From Sphingomonas sp. IC-11 (GTDB lineage: Bacteria; Pseudomonadota; Alphaproteobacteria; Sphingomonadales; Sphingomonadaceae), in the NCBI RefSeq assembly GCF_021043365.1, contig NZ_JAJNDU010000001.1, positions 124,001 through 188,000 on the forward strand: a stretch of DNA of 64,000 nucleotides. Reading direction: 5' to 3'. The position numbers and the translations under genes were made by a program. The notes under the pieces are model-generated. The model saw only the letters and a program-made list of their open reading frames with translations. It was not told the origin of the DNA and made no database searches. Positions 16,855 to 26,192 of the stretch are shown piece by piece. Numbering within the stretch: position 1 is the first letter of the stretch; the number at the start of each line of letters is the position of its first letter.

Positions 16855-17760
16855 TCAGTCCTCTCCCGGCTCGGGCACCGGCGGATGAAGGCGGACACGG
16901 TTGATCCGCCGTTCGTCCGCGTCGATGACTTCAATTCGCCAGCCGCTGGGGTGATCGATACAGTCGCCTGGCTCCGGCACCCGGCCCGCCAGAACCGCGG
17001 TCAGTCCGCCGATCGTATCGACGTCGCTCTCCGCCTCCGCAAGGCGAGGATCCACGACTTTGCCGACGTCCTCCAGCTCTACCCGGGCCGTCGCCTCCCA
17101 CGCGCCGCCGTCCAGGGGGACGAGCATGGTTTCTGGCGCCTCGTCGTGTTCATCCTCAATCTCACCGACGATTTCTTCGATCAGGTCCTCGATCGTCACC
17201 AGCCCCTCGGTGCCGGAATATTCGTCCAGCACCACCGCCAGGTGAACACGCGTCTGGCGCATGTCGGCGAGCAGATCGAGCGCACCACGACTCATGGGCA
17301 CGAACAACGGCTGCCGGATCAGGCCGGTGATGTCGGCCGGCCGCGGGCCGTCGCCCGCAAGAATAGAGAACACGTCCTTGATGTGAACCATGCCGATGAT
17401 CGTATCGAGGCGCTCGCGATAGACCGGTAGTCGGCTGACGCCGGCGTCGGCAAAGACGTGCACGACCTCATCGAAGGTGGTCTGTTCTTCTACCGCGATG
17501 ATGTCGGCACGTGGTACGCCCACGTCGCCTGCATCCCGCTCGCTGAAATGGAGCAGGTTGCGCACCATCTGCCGTTCGAGCGGGGTTAGATCACCCTTGC
17601 TGTCGGGCCCCGGGTCTTCCTCATGACGGTCGATTGCCGCCTCGAGGACATCACGCAGCGTTGCTTCTTCGGAATCCCCGAAGATCAGAGTGCGCAGGCC
17701 ACGCCAGATACTGCCTTCATTCGGCTCGCCGTTTCCGGCGCTACTTCGGTCCTCGGACAC
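16855..17760 (-). CDS. CBS-domain hemolysin/CorC-type protein (HlyC/CorC family)
   Basis: A 301-residue cytoplasmic protein. Two CBS domains lie at about residues 70-200 (MVPRADI-like GVPRADIIAVEEQTTFDEVV and a second one ending DLADMRQTRVHLAVVLDEYSG), followed by the CorC_HlyC FAD-binding-like domain (EGLVTIEDLIEEIVGEIEDEHD). Proteins of this type are linked to Mg/Co efflux. It has a GTG start directly adjoining the ybeY stop codon (no gap), so the two are translationally linked. This is the standard phoH-ybeY-corC order. Confidence 0.92.
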   Translation of the reverse strand: MSEDRSSAGNGEPNEGSIWRGLRTLIFGDSEEATLRDVLEAAIDRHEEDPGPDSKGDLTPLERQMVRNLLHFSERDAGDVGVPRADIIAVEEQTTFDEVVHVFADAGVSRLPVYRERLDTIIGMVHIKDVFSILAGDGPRPADITGLIRQPLFVPMSRGALDLLADMRQTRVHLAVVLDEYSGTEGLVTIEDLIEEIVGEIEDEHDEAPETMLVPLDGGAWEATARVELEDVGKVVDPRLAEAESDVDTIGGLTAVLAGRVPEPGDCIDHPSGWRIEVIDADERRINRVRLHPPVPEPGED

Positions 17761-18270
17761 TTAGTCCTCTCGTATGGCATAGGGATCCGCGATGCCGAGC
17801 GTGGCGAGCGCGTCCCGCTCGATCGCCTCCATCGCATCCCCTTCGTCGTCGCTCATGTGATCATAGCCTAGCAGATGCAAGCTGCCATGCACGATCAGGT
17901 GGGAAAGGTGATCCTCGACACTGATCCCGCGATCCGCCGCCTCAGCCACGCAGACGCCGTGCGCGAGCACGATATCGCCCAGCAAAACCTCGCCATCGTC
18001 CGAATTGTGGCTGACCGTATCGATCAGGTCGGGCTGTACCATCGGAAAGGACAGCACGTTGGTGGGCTTGTCCTTGCCGCGATACTGGGAATTGAGAGTC
18101 TGCACCTCCTGATTGGAGGTCAGGCGGATACTCACCTCAACGGCGGCTCGGGTGTCGAGCAATGTGCCAAACGGGGTGGCGCCGATCGCAGCGCGCACAG
18201 CGGCACCAGCAAGCGTTTCCCAAGGGCCGTCGGGCCAGGGCTCTTCCTGGAGGAGGGCAACGTCAATCAT
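17761..18270 (-). CDS. ybeY: Endoribonuclease YbeY
   Basis: A 169-residue metal-dependent endoribonuclease for 16S rRNA maturation and late ribosome quality control. The zinc motif HxxxHxxxxxH is present in HLIVHGSLHLLGYDH near residue 125, and DKPTNVLSFP is the other conserved segment. ATG 18270 starts the family core; a start ten codons earlier is less likely. It lies between phoH and the CBS-domain gene, in the normal order. Confidence 0.95.
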   Translation of the reverse strand: MIDVALLQEEPWPDGPWETLAGAAVRAAIGATPFGTLLDTRAAVEVSIRLTSNQEVQTLNSQYRGKDKPTNVLSFPMVQPDLIDTVSHNSDDGEVLLGDIVLAHGVCVAEAADRGISVEDHLSHLIVHGSLHLLGYDHMSDDEGDAMEAIERDALATLGIADPYAIRED

Positions 18271-18403
18271 GTGAGATCCGTCTGCACCAATTTGCCGCAC
18301 TTGTGGAGCGGCATCGCTGGAGCGAGAGGGCGTGACCTGCGCCCTGATGCACTGCCGCTAGCGCATGCGGGTGCGTCACAGCACAGCCGGAGTGCCAAGG
18401 CCG

Positions 18404-19405
18404 TCAAGCGTCGCGCCCTTCATATGCCTCGACGATCCGGCCGACGATTGGATGGCGCACCACGTCCGCGGCGGTGAAGCGAACCATTGCGATGCCCTCC
18501 ACACCTTCGAGGCGCATAGTGGCGTCGGCGAGGCCGCTCGCCGCCACGCCGCCAGGAAGGTCGGTCTGGTTGGGATCGCCGCAGATCACCATCCGGCTAT
18601 TCTGGCCAAAACGGGTCAGAAACATCTTCATCTGCGCAGGCGTCGTATTCTGCGCCTCGTCCAGGATCACGAAAGCGTCAGATAGCGTGCGGCCGCGCAT
18701 GAACGCGATTGGGGCGATTTCGATCTCGCCACTGGCGATTCGTCGCTCCACCTGTTCGGCAGGAAGGCAATCGTACAGCGCATCGTAAAGCGGCCGAAGG
18801 TAGGGATCGACCTTTTCCTTCATGTCTCCGGGAAGAAAGCCGAGCCGTTCGCCCGCCTCCACCGCAGGACGCGACAGGATCAGGCGCTGCACACTGCCGG
18901 TGATCAACTGCGCCACCGCCTGCGCTACTGCCAAATACGTCTTGCCGGTACCGGCCGGGCCGAGCGCGAAGATCATGTCGTTGTGAACAAGCTCGCGCAT
19001 ATAATGCGCCTGCGCGGGTGTCCGCGGGACGATGGTCTTCTTGCGTGTGCGGATCATGATGGGCGGTGCGCCGCCCGTCTTTTCGGCGGAAATGATACCA
19101 TCCAACGTCGGTTCGGCCGCCATGGCGATCGACGCATCGACCAGCCCCGAGTCAACTTCTTCGCCGCGCTGAATGCGAACGTAGAGATCGTTTAGAACGT
19201 CGCGCGCAAGCGCGACCTGTTCAGCGGTTCCCTCCAGCCCGACGCGATTGCCGCGCGCGGTAATGTAAACCCCCAGGCGGTTCTCCAACGCTACCAAGTT
19301 ACGATCATATTGGCCGAACAAGGCACTGAGCAGTTGGGGACGATCGAAGGTTAGTTCGACCCTGCTGCGATCGCCCGCTTGGGCGGCTACGGGCTTTCGG
19401 CTCAT
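18404..19405 (-). CDS. phoH: PhoH family ATPase
   Basis: A 333-residue protein. The N-terminal part has an RNA-binding KH-like segment (LGVYITARGNRVGLEG), and the C-terminal P-loop domain has Walker A GPAGTGKTYLAV, RPAVEAGERLGFLPGD and Walker B FVILDEAQNT. It is an ATPase associated with RNA metabolism and phosphate or stress response. It precedes ybeY with a 133-base gap. The ATG at 19405 (MSRKPVAAQAGD) was chosen as the natural start. Upstream lies the M10 protease gene instead of miaB. Confidence 0.93.
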   Translation of the reverse strand: MSRKPVAAQAGDRSRVELTFDRPQLLSALFGQYDRNLVALENRLGVYITARGNRVGLEGTAEQVALARDVLNDLYVRIQRGEEVDSGLVDASIAMAAEPTLDGIISAEKTGGAPPIMIRTRKKTIVPRTPAQAHYMRELVHNDMIFALGPAGTGKTYLAVAQAVAQLITGSVQRLILSRPAVEAGERLGFLPGDMKEKVDPYLRPLYDALYDCLPAEQVERRIASGEIEIAPIAFMRGRTLSDAFVILDEAQNTTPAQMKMFLTRFGQNSRMVICGDPNQTDLPGGVAASGLADATMRLEGVEGIAMVRFTAADVVRHPIVGRIVEAYEGRDA

Positions 19406-19490
19406 CTGGCTCCCTGAAGGTGCGTCATGCGCCACCAATGTGGCAGCGGCAACGGGCAAGTGTAAGTCCCATCACGCCCACAAACGGAAA

Positions 19491-19534
19491 CGGCGCCGGA
19501 TCGTTGCGAATATACCGCAATCGACCCGGCGCCG
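19491..19534 (-). terminator. Long terminator hairpin after the M10 protease gene
   Basis: A two-part hairpin follows the protease stop codon. The outer 9-bp stem (CGGCGCCGG / CCGGCGCCG) and an inner 8-bp stem with one bulge enclose an AT-rich loop, at 19491-19534. Read leftwards it is followed by GTTTCCGTTTG, a U-rich tail. This likely ends the M10 transcript before phoH and suggests that phoH is transcribed from its own promoter. Confidence 0.75.
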
Positions 19535-19546
19535 CCCCTGATCACG

Positions 19547-21661
19547 TCAGGCAATAACGCAGTTGATCGTATCCAGCGAATGGACCGGCGACGCCTGCGT
19601 ATAGAGGAGTGCCGGCTCGAAGCTCGCCACACCTCCGGCGCCCGCCGAGGCCGAACCACTGGCGAGCCGCATGTCGTCGAGCGAGAATGCATTGGCGTTG
19701 ACCGTTGGCGTGCTCGTCGTGCTGGGCGCGAACAGGTCGCCACCGATCGCCTCGGAGAACGGAACAGGCGCCTCATAGACGCGTCCGGCGGCGAACGCGC
19801 TGGTTACCGGCTTGTCGATCCGGGGCGTGTCGCTGGCATAGCCGTAGTAGAACAGCCCATCCCGTTCGCCCAGGAAGTTGATGCCGCTGCCGACCTCGAA
19901 GTTCTGCAGGATGACGCGGGAGTCCGTTGCGGCGTCCAGTACCAGTTTGCCGTTGCTGCCGATCTTGATGATGTCGTCGTTGTTGGGATCGGAGAGGGCC
20001 TTGTCAGTGACGATGATGTCGTCGCGGTTGAAGTCCGTGATACGATCGATACCAGTGCCGCCCGCGGCAAGCTTGAAGACGTAGGTATCGCGGCCGCCGC
20101 CGCCCGTCAGGCGATCGTCTCCGGCTCCACCCTCAAGGATGTTCGCGCCGCTATTGCCCATGAGCCGATCTGCAAAGGCAGAGCCGATCAGGCCCTCGAT
20201 GCTGGTGAGGCGATCACCACCCGCACCCGCCGATCCCATGCCGTTGGCGAGCGACACTGTCACGGCAGCCGTTGCGGTTTCGTAGCTCACGGTGTCCACA
20301 CCCGCGCCGCCGTCAACCCGGTTTGCCGCGCTGTTGACGACAATAAGGTCATCACCGCCGCCGCCCACGGCGTTCTCGATTACCGTGCCATAAGCAATCG
20401 AGATGTTGTCGGTGAACAGGCCGTTTTCGAGCCCGAGTTCCTCACGCAGGGCGACATAGAAGTCGTACTGCTCCTGGGTGCGCGGTGCGAAACCGAGCGC
20501 CTCACGATTGGCATTCACTTCCTCAAGCGACGGGAACTCGATCACGCCGCCGCCGGACGAGAAGGCGCCTTCGTTCAGATCGATGATCGAAGGCGTGTCC
20601 CAGCCGGAGAAGTTGATGGTGTCGCGGCCGCCGGCATCCCAGATGGTCACGATCGGTCGGGTGTTAAGGGTGAAATCGTACGCAGCCCGGCCAGCGTTCG
20701 AATCGAAGCCATAGGTCGTGTTCCCGGTGCGCGTAGAGGTGTCCGCGCCATAAATGGCCTGGATGGCGGCAATGTCGTGCACCAGCGGGGTGGCTGCGTA
20801 AGCGAAGTTCGTGAGCGTGAAGTCGATGTGCTGCGCACCAGTCTCATAAGCGTCGAAATAGCTCATGATCGAATATTGGCGCGAGTCCTGCGCGAATGCG
20901 GCGTCGTTCGCATAGGTGATCGGGTCAGGCTCACCATCACCATCATCGTCGTCGAGCGCATCGTAGTCGCCGGGATGGCTAAGGCCGATCGCATGGCCGA
21001 TTTCATGGATCATGGTGGTGACGGCATAATAGCTGTTCGCCACCGGGAAGAAATTGGAAGCTACGAAGCCGTCAATCCAGACGTCACCGCTGAGCCGGCC
21101 AACTTCTGAAAAGTCATATTGCGTCTCGTAGAGATCGTCCAGCGTGTCGCCGAATGGCAGATAGGCGTAGGCCTGCGCGCCGCCGGTGTCGGTATTGCCG
21201 AAGGTGATGTCAGCGTCGAACGACTTGGTTTCCCGGAAGGAGATGTCGATCAAATCGTCCCAAAGGCCGATCGAGGTGCGGGCGATGCCGCGTTGATCTG
21301 CGTTGAAGGCGGAGAAGGTCTCGCGATCTGCTTCGCTGAAATAATCAGTGCCAGTGGCATTGACGTAGTAGCTGTTAGAGATTTCGGCGAAGTTCTTCCA
21401 GAAGCCGAAATTCAGGACCCCGTCGTCCAGTTCGCCGTAGTTATTCGTGTACCAATCGTCGCCGGTGCGATTGAGATTGGCGGAAATGGTGCCGACATCC
21501 CAGATCGGCTTGCCGGCGTAAGTGCCGCCAGCATCGGGATCAAGCGAGCTATAGTCTACGTACCGACCGTCATCCCAGATCTTGCCTTCAGGATGTGTGC
21601 CGCCGCCAGAACACGCGGGGCACTGGCACATCGCGCCAGTGGGTGCGTCCACAATCGACAT
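19547..21661 (-). CDS. Secreted M10 (serralysin-type) RTX metalloprotease
   Basis: A 704-residue protein. The zinc site is IHEIGHAIGLSHPG with H219, H223 and H229 and catalytic E220, and the Met-turn is SIMSY at 264-268. The M10 C-terminal beta-roll follows, with RTX nonapeptides such as GGAGDDRLTGGGGRDTY near residue 520. No signal peptide is present, as expected for type I (ABC-dependent) secretion; the hydrophobic tail ending DTINCVIA may carry the signal. An Asp-rich insertion (DALDDDDGDGEPD) directly follows H229 and probably binds calcium. The N-terminus has an unusual CQCPAC motif near residues 12-17. No dedicated inhibitor or export genes lie nearby. Its place between miaB and phoH is unusual. 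Confidence 0.88.
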   Translation of the reverse strand: MSIVDAPTGAMCQCPACSGGGTHPEGKIWDDGRYVDYSSLDPDAGGTYAGKPIWDVGTISANLNRTGDDWYTNNYGELDDGVLNFGFWKNFAEISNSYYVNATGTDYFSEADRETFSAFNADQRGIARTSIGLWDDLIDISFRETKSFDADITFGNTDTGGAQAYAYLPFGDTLDDLYETQYDFSEVGRLSGDVWIDGFVASNFFPVANSYYAVTTMIHEIGHAIGLSHPGDYDALDDDDGDGEPDPITYANDAAFAQDSRQYSIMSYFDAYETGAQHIDFTLTNFAYAATPLVHDIAAIQAIYGADTSTRTGNTTYGFDSNAGRAAYDFTLNTRPIVTIWDAGGRDTINFSGWDTPSIIDLNEGAFSSGGGVIEFPSLEEVNANREALGFAPRTQEQYDFYVALREELGLENGLFTDNISIAYGTVIENAVGGGGDDLIVVNSAANRVDGGAGVDTVSYETATAAVTVSLANGMGSAGAGGDRLTSIEGLIGSAFADRLMGNSGANILEGGAGDDRLTGGGGRDTYVFKLAAGGTGIDRITDFNRDDIIVTDKALSDPNNDDIIKIGSNGKLVLDAATDSRVILQNFEVGSGINFLGERDGLFYYGYASDTPRIDKPVTSAFAAGRVYEAPVPFSEAIGGDLFAPSTTSTPTVNANAFSLDDMRLASGSASAGAGGVASFEPALLYTQASPVHSLDTINCVIA

Positions 21662-21779
21662 CTGATCGTCCTCCCTACTCCTTCAGGCAGGGGACTTAGC
21701 CGAACCAACGACTGCTCTTCCGCCGGAAGAGCAGGGATCAAATATCCAAAGCGTCACTGACGCGCGGCAATGACGATCT

Positions 21780-23183
21780 TCAGGATACAATGCTGCTGGC
21801 GTTGATCGCGGCCCCTGCCTGTTCTTGTGCGCGCAGCCTCTCGCTTCTTGCAAGAACTGTCAACAACTTGTCCTCATTCGCCGAAGCGAAATCGGATAGC
21901 CCCCTCAAAGAGTTGGGGCCGGCATGGGTAAGCTGAACGGTTACCAGGTCGCCGATCCTGTGTTCCCCGGACAGAAGAACTGATTGCAGCCACGGCGATT
22001 TCCCAAGCATTTGGCCTGCGTACTTGCCTTGCCGCTCGACCAGAACGTCGCATGTCCGCCCCACCGAGCCTTCGTTGAACGCCAGTTGGTCGCGGTTCAG
22101 CGCGGCTTGCAGTTGCTGCAGCCGCGCGTCCATCACCTCTTCCGGGATCTGATCAGCGAGCTCGGCCGCCGGTGTGCCGGGACGCGGGCTGTACTTGAAG
22201 CTGAATGCCTGGGCATAGCCAACCTCGTCCACCAGCCGCATGGTCTCGTTGAACTCGGCGTCGGTCTCCCCCGGGAAGCCGACGATGAAATCGCCAGACA
22301 AGGCAATGTCGGGACGGGCGGCCCGGACCCGGCCGAGCAAACGCAAATAGGAATCCCGACTATGGCTGCGGTTCATTGCCTTCAGCACCCGATCACTGCC
22401 TGCCTGTACCGGTAGGTGGAGGAACGGCATCAGGCTCTCGACATCGCGATGGGCGTCGATCAGGCCCTGTGCCATGTCGTTGGGATGGCTGGTGGTGTAC
22501 CGGATCCGCGCGAGGCCCGGAATGCGATCCAGCGCTCGGATCAGGTCGTGGAGGCCACGGTTGTCGCCGTCCGTCCAGGCGTTGACGTTCTGGCCCAGCA
22601 GGGTGATCTCGCGCGTCCCCGCATCGACGAGCGCCTTTGCCTCGTCCACGATCGCGGCAAAGGGCCGGCTCACTTCGGCGCCCCGCGTATATGGCACGAC
22701 GCAATAGGTGCAGAACTTGTCGCAGCCCTCCTGAACCGTCAGAAATGCGCTGGGCCCTACCTTTCGGCGGGCGGGAAGGGCGCCGAACTTCGACATCACG
22801 GGCATGTCGGTGTCGAGCGCGGCCTTTCCGGCGGCTGCCTCGGCCACCAGCTTCGGCAGGTTGTGATAGGCTTGTGGACCAACCACCACGTCAACCTTGG
22901 CCCGGCGAACGATTTCCTCCCCCTCGGCCTGGGCGACGCAGCCTGCCACGGCGATCATCGGCGCGCGCCCGTGCTTCCGCAGGCGCCCGATATCGGAAAA
23001 CACTTTCTCGGTAGCTTTTTCACGAATGTGGCAGGTGTTGAGCACCACCAGATCCGCGTCATTGGCATCGGCGGCTTGAGTCATGCCCTCGGCGGTCATC
23101 AATTCCGCCATGCGCTCGCCATCATAGACGTTCATCTGGCAGCCGAAGGATTTGACGGCAAAGGTTTTTGGCGCTGGCTTCAT
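21780..23183 (-). CDS. miaB: tRNA-2-methylthio-N6-dimethylallyladenosine synthase MiaB
   Basis: A 467-residue radical-SAM methylthiotransferase that adds the 2-methylthio group to i6A37 of tRNAs. The UPF0004 domain holds the three auxiliary-cluster cysteines ([29 protein letters not shown]). The radical-SAM cysteines are in [17 protein letters not shown], and the C-terminal TRAM domain is present ([16 protein letters not shown]). ATG 23183 starts [20 protein letters not shown]; the longer upstream reading is spurious. In other alphaproteobacteria miaB lies next to phoH; here the M10 gene intervenes. Confidence 0.96.
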   Translation of the reverse strand: MKPAPKTFAVKSFGCQMNVYDGERMAELMTAEGMTQAADANDADLVVLNTCHIREKATEKVFSDIGRLRKHGRAPMIAVAGCVAQAEGEEIVRRAKVDVVVGPQAYHNLPKLVAEAAAGKAALDTDMPVMSKFGALPARRKVGPSAFLTVQEGCDKFCTYCVVPYTRGAEVSRPFAAIVDEAKALVDAGTREITLLGQNVNAWTDGDNRGLHDLIRALDRIPGLARIRYTTSHPNDMAQGLIDAHRDVESLMPFLHLPVQAGSDRVLKAMNRSHSRDSYLRLLGRVRAARPDIALSGDFIVGFPGETDAEFNETMRLVDEVGYAQAFSFKYSPRPGTPAAELADQIPEEVMDARLQQLQAALNRDQLAFNEGSVGRTCDVLVERQGKYAGQMLGKSPWLQSVLLSGEHRIGDLVTVQLTHAGPNSLRGLSDFASANEDKLLTVLARSERLRAQEQAGAAINASSIVS

Positions 23184-23193
23184 GGGGCGGCGC

Positions 23194-23928
23194 CTATAGC
23201 GGAGACAGGCTCCTTTCGCCACCGGCAGCCGCAATCCGCGCCCGCGCCTCCGCCGCGATCGCCTTACGCCCGGGGAAGTCGCGGGGATCGAAGGGGTCGC
23301 AGAAGTGGATGGTTGCAACGAACGTGCCGCGTCGGCGCAGGACGCGCAGCGCATGGGACGTGCCGGGCTCATCCCCGACCCAGGCGAGTTCCGCCGTGGC
23401 GGCACCATAATCGATGTGCACGGGCTGAACCATCACGCCCGGGGGCGGGGGATCGAGCACAGCCAGTAGCGCCGCCTTGAACGGCAACAGCGATTTCCCG
23501 TCGCCCGTCGTGCCTTCGGGAAAGATCGTGATCGCCCAGGCTTCCGTCAGCGCCTCGCGCAGGGCGTTGATCTGATCCGCGACTGCCATGCGGTCGTCGC
23601 GGCGGACGAAGATCGTGCCGTTCAGGGTGCAAAGCCAACCCACCAGCGGAACTGACCTCAGTTCCGCCTTCGCGACAAAGGCACTGCCGTTGCGCCCCGC
23701 CAGGATGGGGATGTCCATCCAGCTGAGGTGATTGGAAACAAACACCACGTCTCGCCGCAGCGGGGCGCCGACCGTTCGCCGACGCGCGCCGATGATCCGC
23801 GCAACGCCGCCCAGAAACCATTTCGGCCACGGCGAGCTCAGGCGCAGAAGCCGCCAAAGAAGGTGGAACGGAACGGCAAACAGCAGCGCCAGCACCAGCG
23901 CCGCTATCCGCAATGCGACGCGGATCAA
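23194..23928 (-). CDS. plsC: 1-acyl-sn-glycerol-3-phosphate acyltransferase (PlsC family)
   Basis: A 244-residue membrane enzyme that makes phosphatidic acid by acylating lysophosphatidic acid. The catalytic H(x4)D motif is in [13 protein letters not shown], and the glycerol-binding EGTT region is in [17 protein letters not shown]. One N-terminal hydrophobic anchor precedes the domain. It starts with TTG overlapping the stop codon of the MFS gene by four bases (TTGA), so translation is coupled; no other start fits. miaB follows after 10 bases, making MFS-plsC-miaB a probable operon. Confidence 0.9.
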   Translation of the reverse strand: MIRVALRIAALVLALLFAVPFHLLWRLLRLSSPWPKWFLGGVARIIGARRRTVGAPLRRDVVFVSNHLSWMDIPILAGRNGSAFVAKAELRSVPLVGWLCTLNGTIFVRRDDRMAVADQINALREALTEAWAITIFPEGTTGDGKSLLPFKAALLAVLDPPPPGVMVQPVHIDYGAATAELAWVGDEPGTSHALRVLRRRGTFVATIHFCDPFDPRDFPGRKAIAAEARARIAAAGGERSLSPL

Positions 23929-25484
23929 GTGGAGTCGGTCTCGCCGGCTGCACGGGCGCGATCCTCGCGGCTTGCTTCGGCGGCGGGAACGAGCCGGAAG
24001 GCAGCGATGGCAGCGCCAAGCGTGATCGGCACGGTCACCAGCAAGGAGAGCATGCCGGTGGAGAGGCTGCCGGTTAGCGACGACACTCGACCCGCGAGGT
24101 ACGGGCCAAGCGCAAGGCCCAGCAAGGTGGTGCCGATGAAGTAAGTGGCGGTGGCGGCGCCGCGCATGCGTGGCAGCACCAGATCCTGCGTTGTCGCGGC
24201 CGAATTGCCGAGGCCCCAGCTCGCCGTGAACTGGGCAAGGAAAAGGCAGGCATAGAGTATGAGGGGCGTGTCAGTGGTGAAGCCGATCGCCAGAAAGGGA
24301 ACGGGCACGACGGCACCCAGTGCCACCATGATCAGCCGTCCGCCGGCGTTTCGTTGACGTAGCTTGTCGCCCAGGATGCCGCCAACCGTAACCCCGAGGA
24401 AGCCCGAAACGGCGCCCATTCCCCCCAGGATCAACCCGGCTTCGGCTGGCGATACGCCCAGTTCGCGCATGGCGTAGGGCGCCGCCCAGAAGCCGGCGGC
24501 GTAGCTGAGAAAGGCGTTGAGGCCGTACGCTACCACCGTGCACAGAAATGCCGGCGTTCCGACGATCAGCGCGAAGGTCGGCGGATCGCGATGGCGCAGC
24601 GCACTCGCCCAGGAGAAGACGGCGTAGCAGCCGATCCCTACCGCCAACCATTGCGGCAGTGGCTCGCCCAGCGTGACAAGAACCGCAATCGCTGCTGCGG
24701 TGATGGCCGCGGCGACCAGGTTCCAAAGCAAGGTTCGCGTACCCAGCCGAGCCGCACCGATCACGGTGAACGGCGGAACGATCGTCAGCAATTCTTCGAA
24801 GAACGCCTTGAACGGCGCGGGATGTGGCGGTTGTGCCAGCCCTTCAGAAAGGCCGCGAACAGGCTCACGCAGCGTGGCTATCCACAGCGAGATGACGATG
24901 CCGGGCAAGCCCACCGCGAGGAAAGCCGCCTGCCAGCCGGCCAGGCCGAACGGGCCCCCGTTTGGATAGGCGGCATTCCAGCTCTGCACGATCAGGCCGC
25001 CGATGAAGAGCGAAATGCCCGCGCCGACGTAAATGCCTGCCGAATAGATCGAAAGCGCGGTGCCGCGCAGCTTCTTGGGAAAATAGTCCGAGATCAGCGA
25101 ATATGCGGAGGGACTAGCGGTCGCTTCGCCAACGCCAACCCCGATGCGCGCGGCGGCGAGCTGCCCGCCGGTTTTCGACAGGCCCGACAAGGCGGTCATG
25201 GTCGACCATAGCGCCAGGCCCACGCTGATCAGGCGGACGCGGTGCCAGCTATCGGCGAGCCGCCCGAGCGGAATGCCGAACAGCGCGTAGAAGACGCCGA
25301 ACGCGGTGCCGTAAAGAAAGCCGAGATCCTCGTCGCGAAGGTTCAGGTCGCGCTTGATGTCCTCGGCCAGGATCGAGATCACCTGCCTGTCGATGAAGTT
25401 GAGGATGTACACCACGAACAGGATCGAGAGCACGTACCAGGCATAGCCTGTCGCGCGGTATTCGCCGTCCGTGGTCGTGGTCAT
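23925..25484 (-). CDS. MFS transporter, Spinster-like family
   Basis: A 519-residue carrier with about twelve hydrophobic segments. The N-terminal motif LNFIDRQVISILAEDIKRDL and the cytoplasmic loop GRLADSWHRVRLISVGLALWS are standard for MFS proteins of the Spns/hexuronate type. GVGEATASPSAYSLISDYFPKK resembles motifs of sphingolipid/Spinster-like carriers. The substrate is not deducible. It is the first gene of a probable operon with plsC and miaB. Confidence 0.85.
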   Translation of the reverse strand: MTTTTDGEYRATGYAWYVLSILFVVYILNFIDRQVISILAEDIKRDLNLRDEDLGFLYGTAFGVFYALFGIPLGRLADSWHRVRLISVGLALWSTMTALSGLSKTGGQLAAARIGVGVGEATASPSAYSLISDYFPKKLRGTALSIYSAGIYVGAGISLFIGGLIVQSWNAAYPNGGPFGLAGWQAAFLAVGLPGIVISLWIATLREPVRGLSEGLAQPPHPAPFKAFFEELLTIVPPFTVIGAARLGTRTLLWNLVAAAITAAAIAVLVTLGEPLPQWLAVGIGCYAVFSWASALRHRDPPTFALIVGTPAFLCTVVAYGLNAFLSYAAGFWAAPYAMRELGVSPAEAGLILGGMGAVSGFLGVTVGGILGDKLRQRNAGGRLIMVALGAVVPVPFLAIGFTTDTPLILYACLFLAQFTASWGLGNSAATTQDLVLPRMRGAATATYFIGTTLLGLALGPYLAGRVSSLTGSLSTGMLSLLVTVPITLGAAIAAFRLVPAAEASREDRARAAGETDST

Positions 25485-25529
25485 CCTGCTCCCCTCGTGC
25501 GGTTCTTTGTGTCCGGGCGTAACAGACGA

Positions 25530-26072
25530 TCAATCCAGGGGCCAGCGGGCGATTGGCTCGTAACTCGCGCCGCTTCGCCCCAGATGGCTTTCAAACAGGA
25601 CCAGATGATGGAGCGCGAAGGGACCGCTCGTCAGGGCCGCGTGACGCGACAGCCACGCTTCCACTTCAAGGCCGGCGTTCACGCCGCGCGGCAGGCGGGC
25701 AAGCGTGATGTGCGGGAGATAAGCGCGTCGTTCCGGCTCCAGCCCCACGCGCACCATCGCCTGATCGACTTTGCGATGGAGGGCGGCGAGCGGCTCCTGC
25801 GGCGCAATGCCCGCCCATAGCGCTTCGTTGCGGCCCCGCTGACCGAACCGCCCGACACCGGAAACGGTCGCTTCCACGGCCGCGGCATGGATACCGCCCA
25901 GCGCGGCGGCGATGTCCTCGGCCACCGGTCGATCGACCGGGCCGATGAACCGAAGAGTCAGATGCAGCTGATCGTCGTCCTGCCAGCGGGCACCCGGTAC
26001 GCCGTCCATCACATCGGCAAGCGCGTCGCGGATGGCAGGGGGCGGGCGAAGGGCGACGAACAAGCGGTGCAT
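25530..26072 (-). CDS. thpR: RNA 2',3'-cyclic phosphodiesterase (LigT/ThpR)
   Basis: A 180-residue 2H phosphoesterase. The two HxTx catalytic motifs are HLTLRFIG near residue 41 and HITLARLP near residue 129. The N-terminal MHRLFVALRPPPAI is the canonical ThpR start. The family hydrolyses 2',3'-cyclic phosphates on RNA and was named from 2'-5' ligation of tRNA halves. It stands alone, 120 bases from the divergent BAX-inhibitor gene. Confidence 0.93.
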   Translation of the reverse strand: MHRLFVALRPPPAIRDALADVMDGVPGARWQDDDQLHLTLRFIGPVDRPVAEDIAAALGGIHAAAVEATVSGVGRFGQRGRNEALWAGIAPQEPLAALHRKVDQAMVRVGLEPERRAYLPHITLARLPRGVNAGLEVEAWLSRHAALTSGPFALHHLVLFESHLGRSGASYEPIARWPLD

Positions 26073-26192
26073 CGGCGATCACCTCTTTGTGACGAACTGT
26101 TGCCAACACGGCGCGAACTTGAACTTTGGGAACGTCCACGCGATATTCGAAGGCGTATCCGGCCATTTGCCGGACGAAGGAGCAAACTGACA

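Noticed and set aside
19580..21109. 509-codon open frame on the plus strand opposite the M10 protease gene
   Set aside because: It is the antisense shadow of a GC-rich coding region; it has no motif, and the protease frame carries the zinc and RTX signatures.
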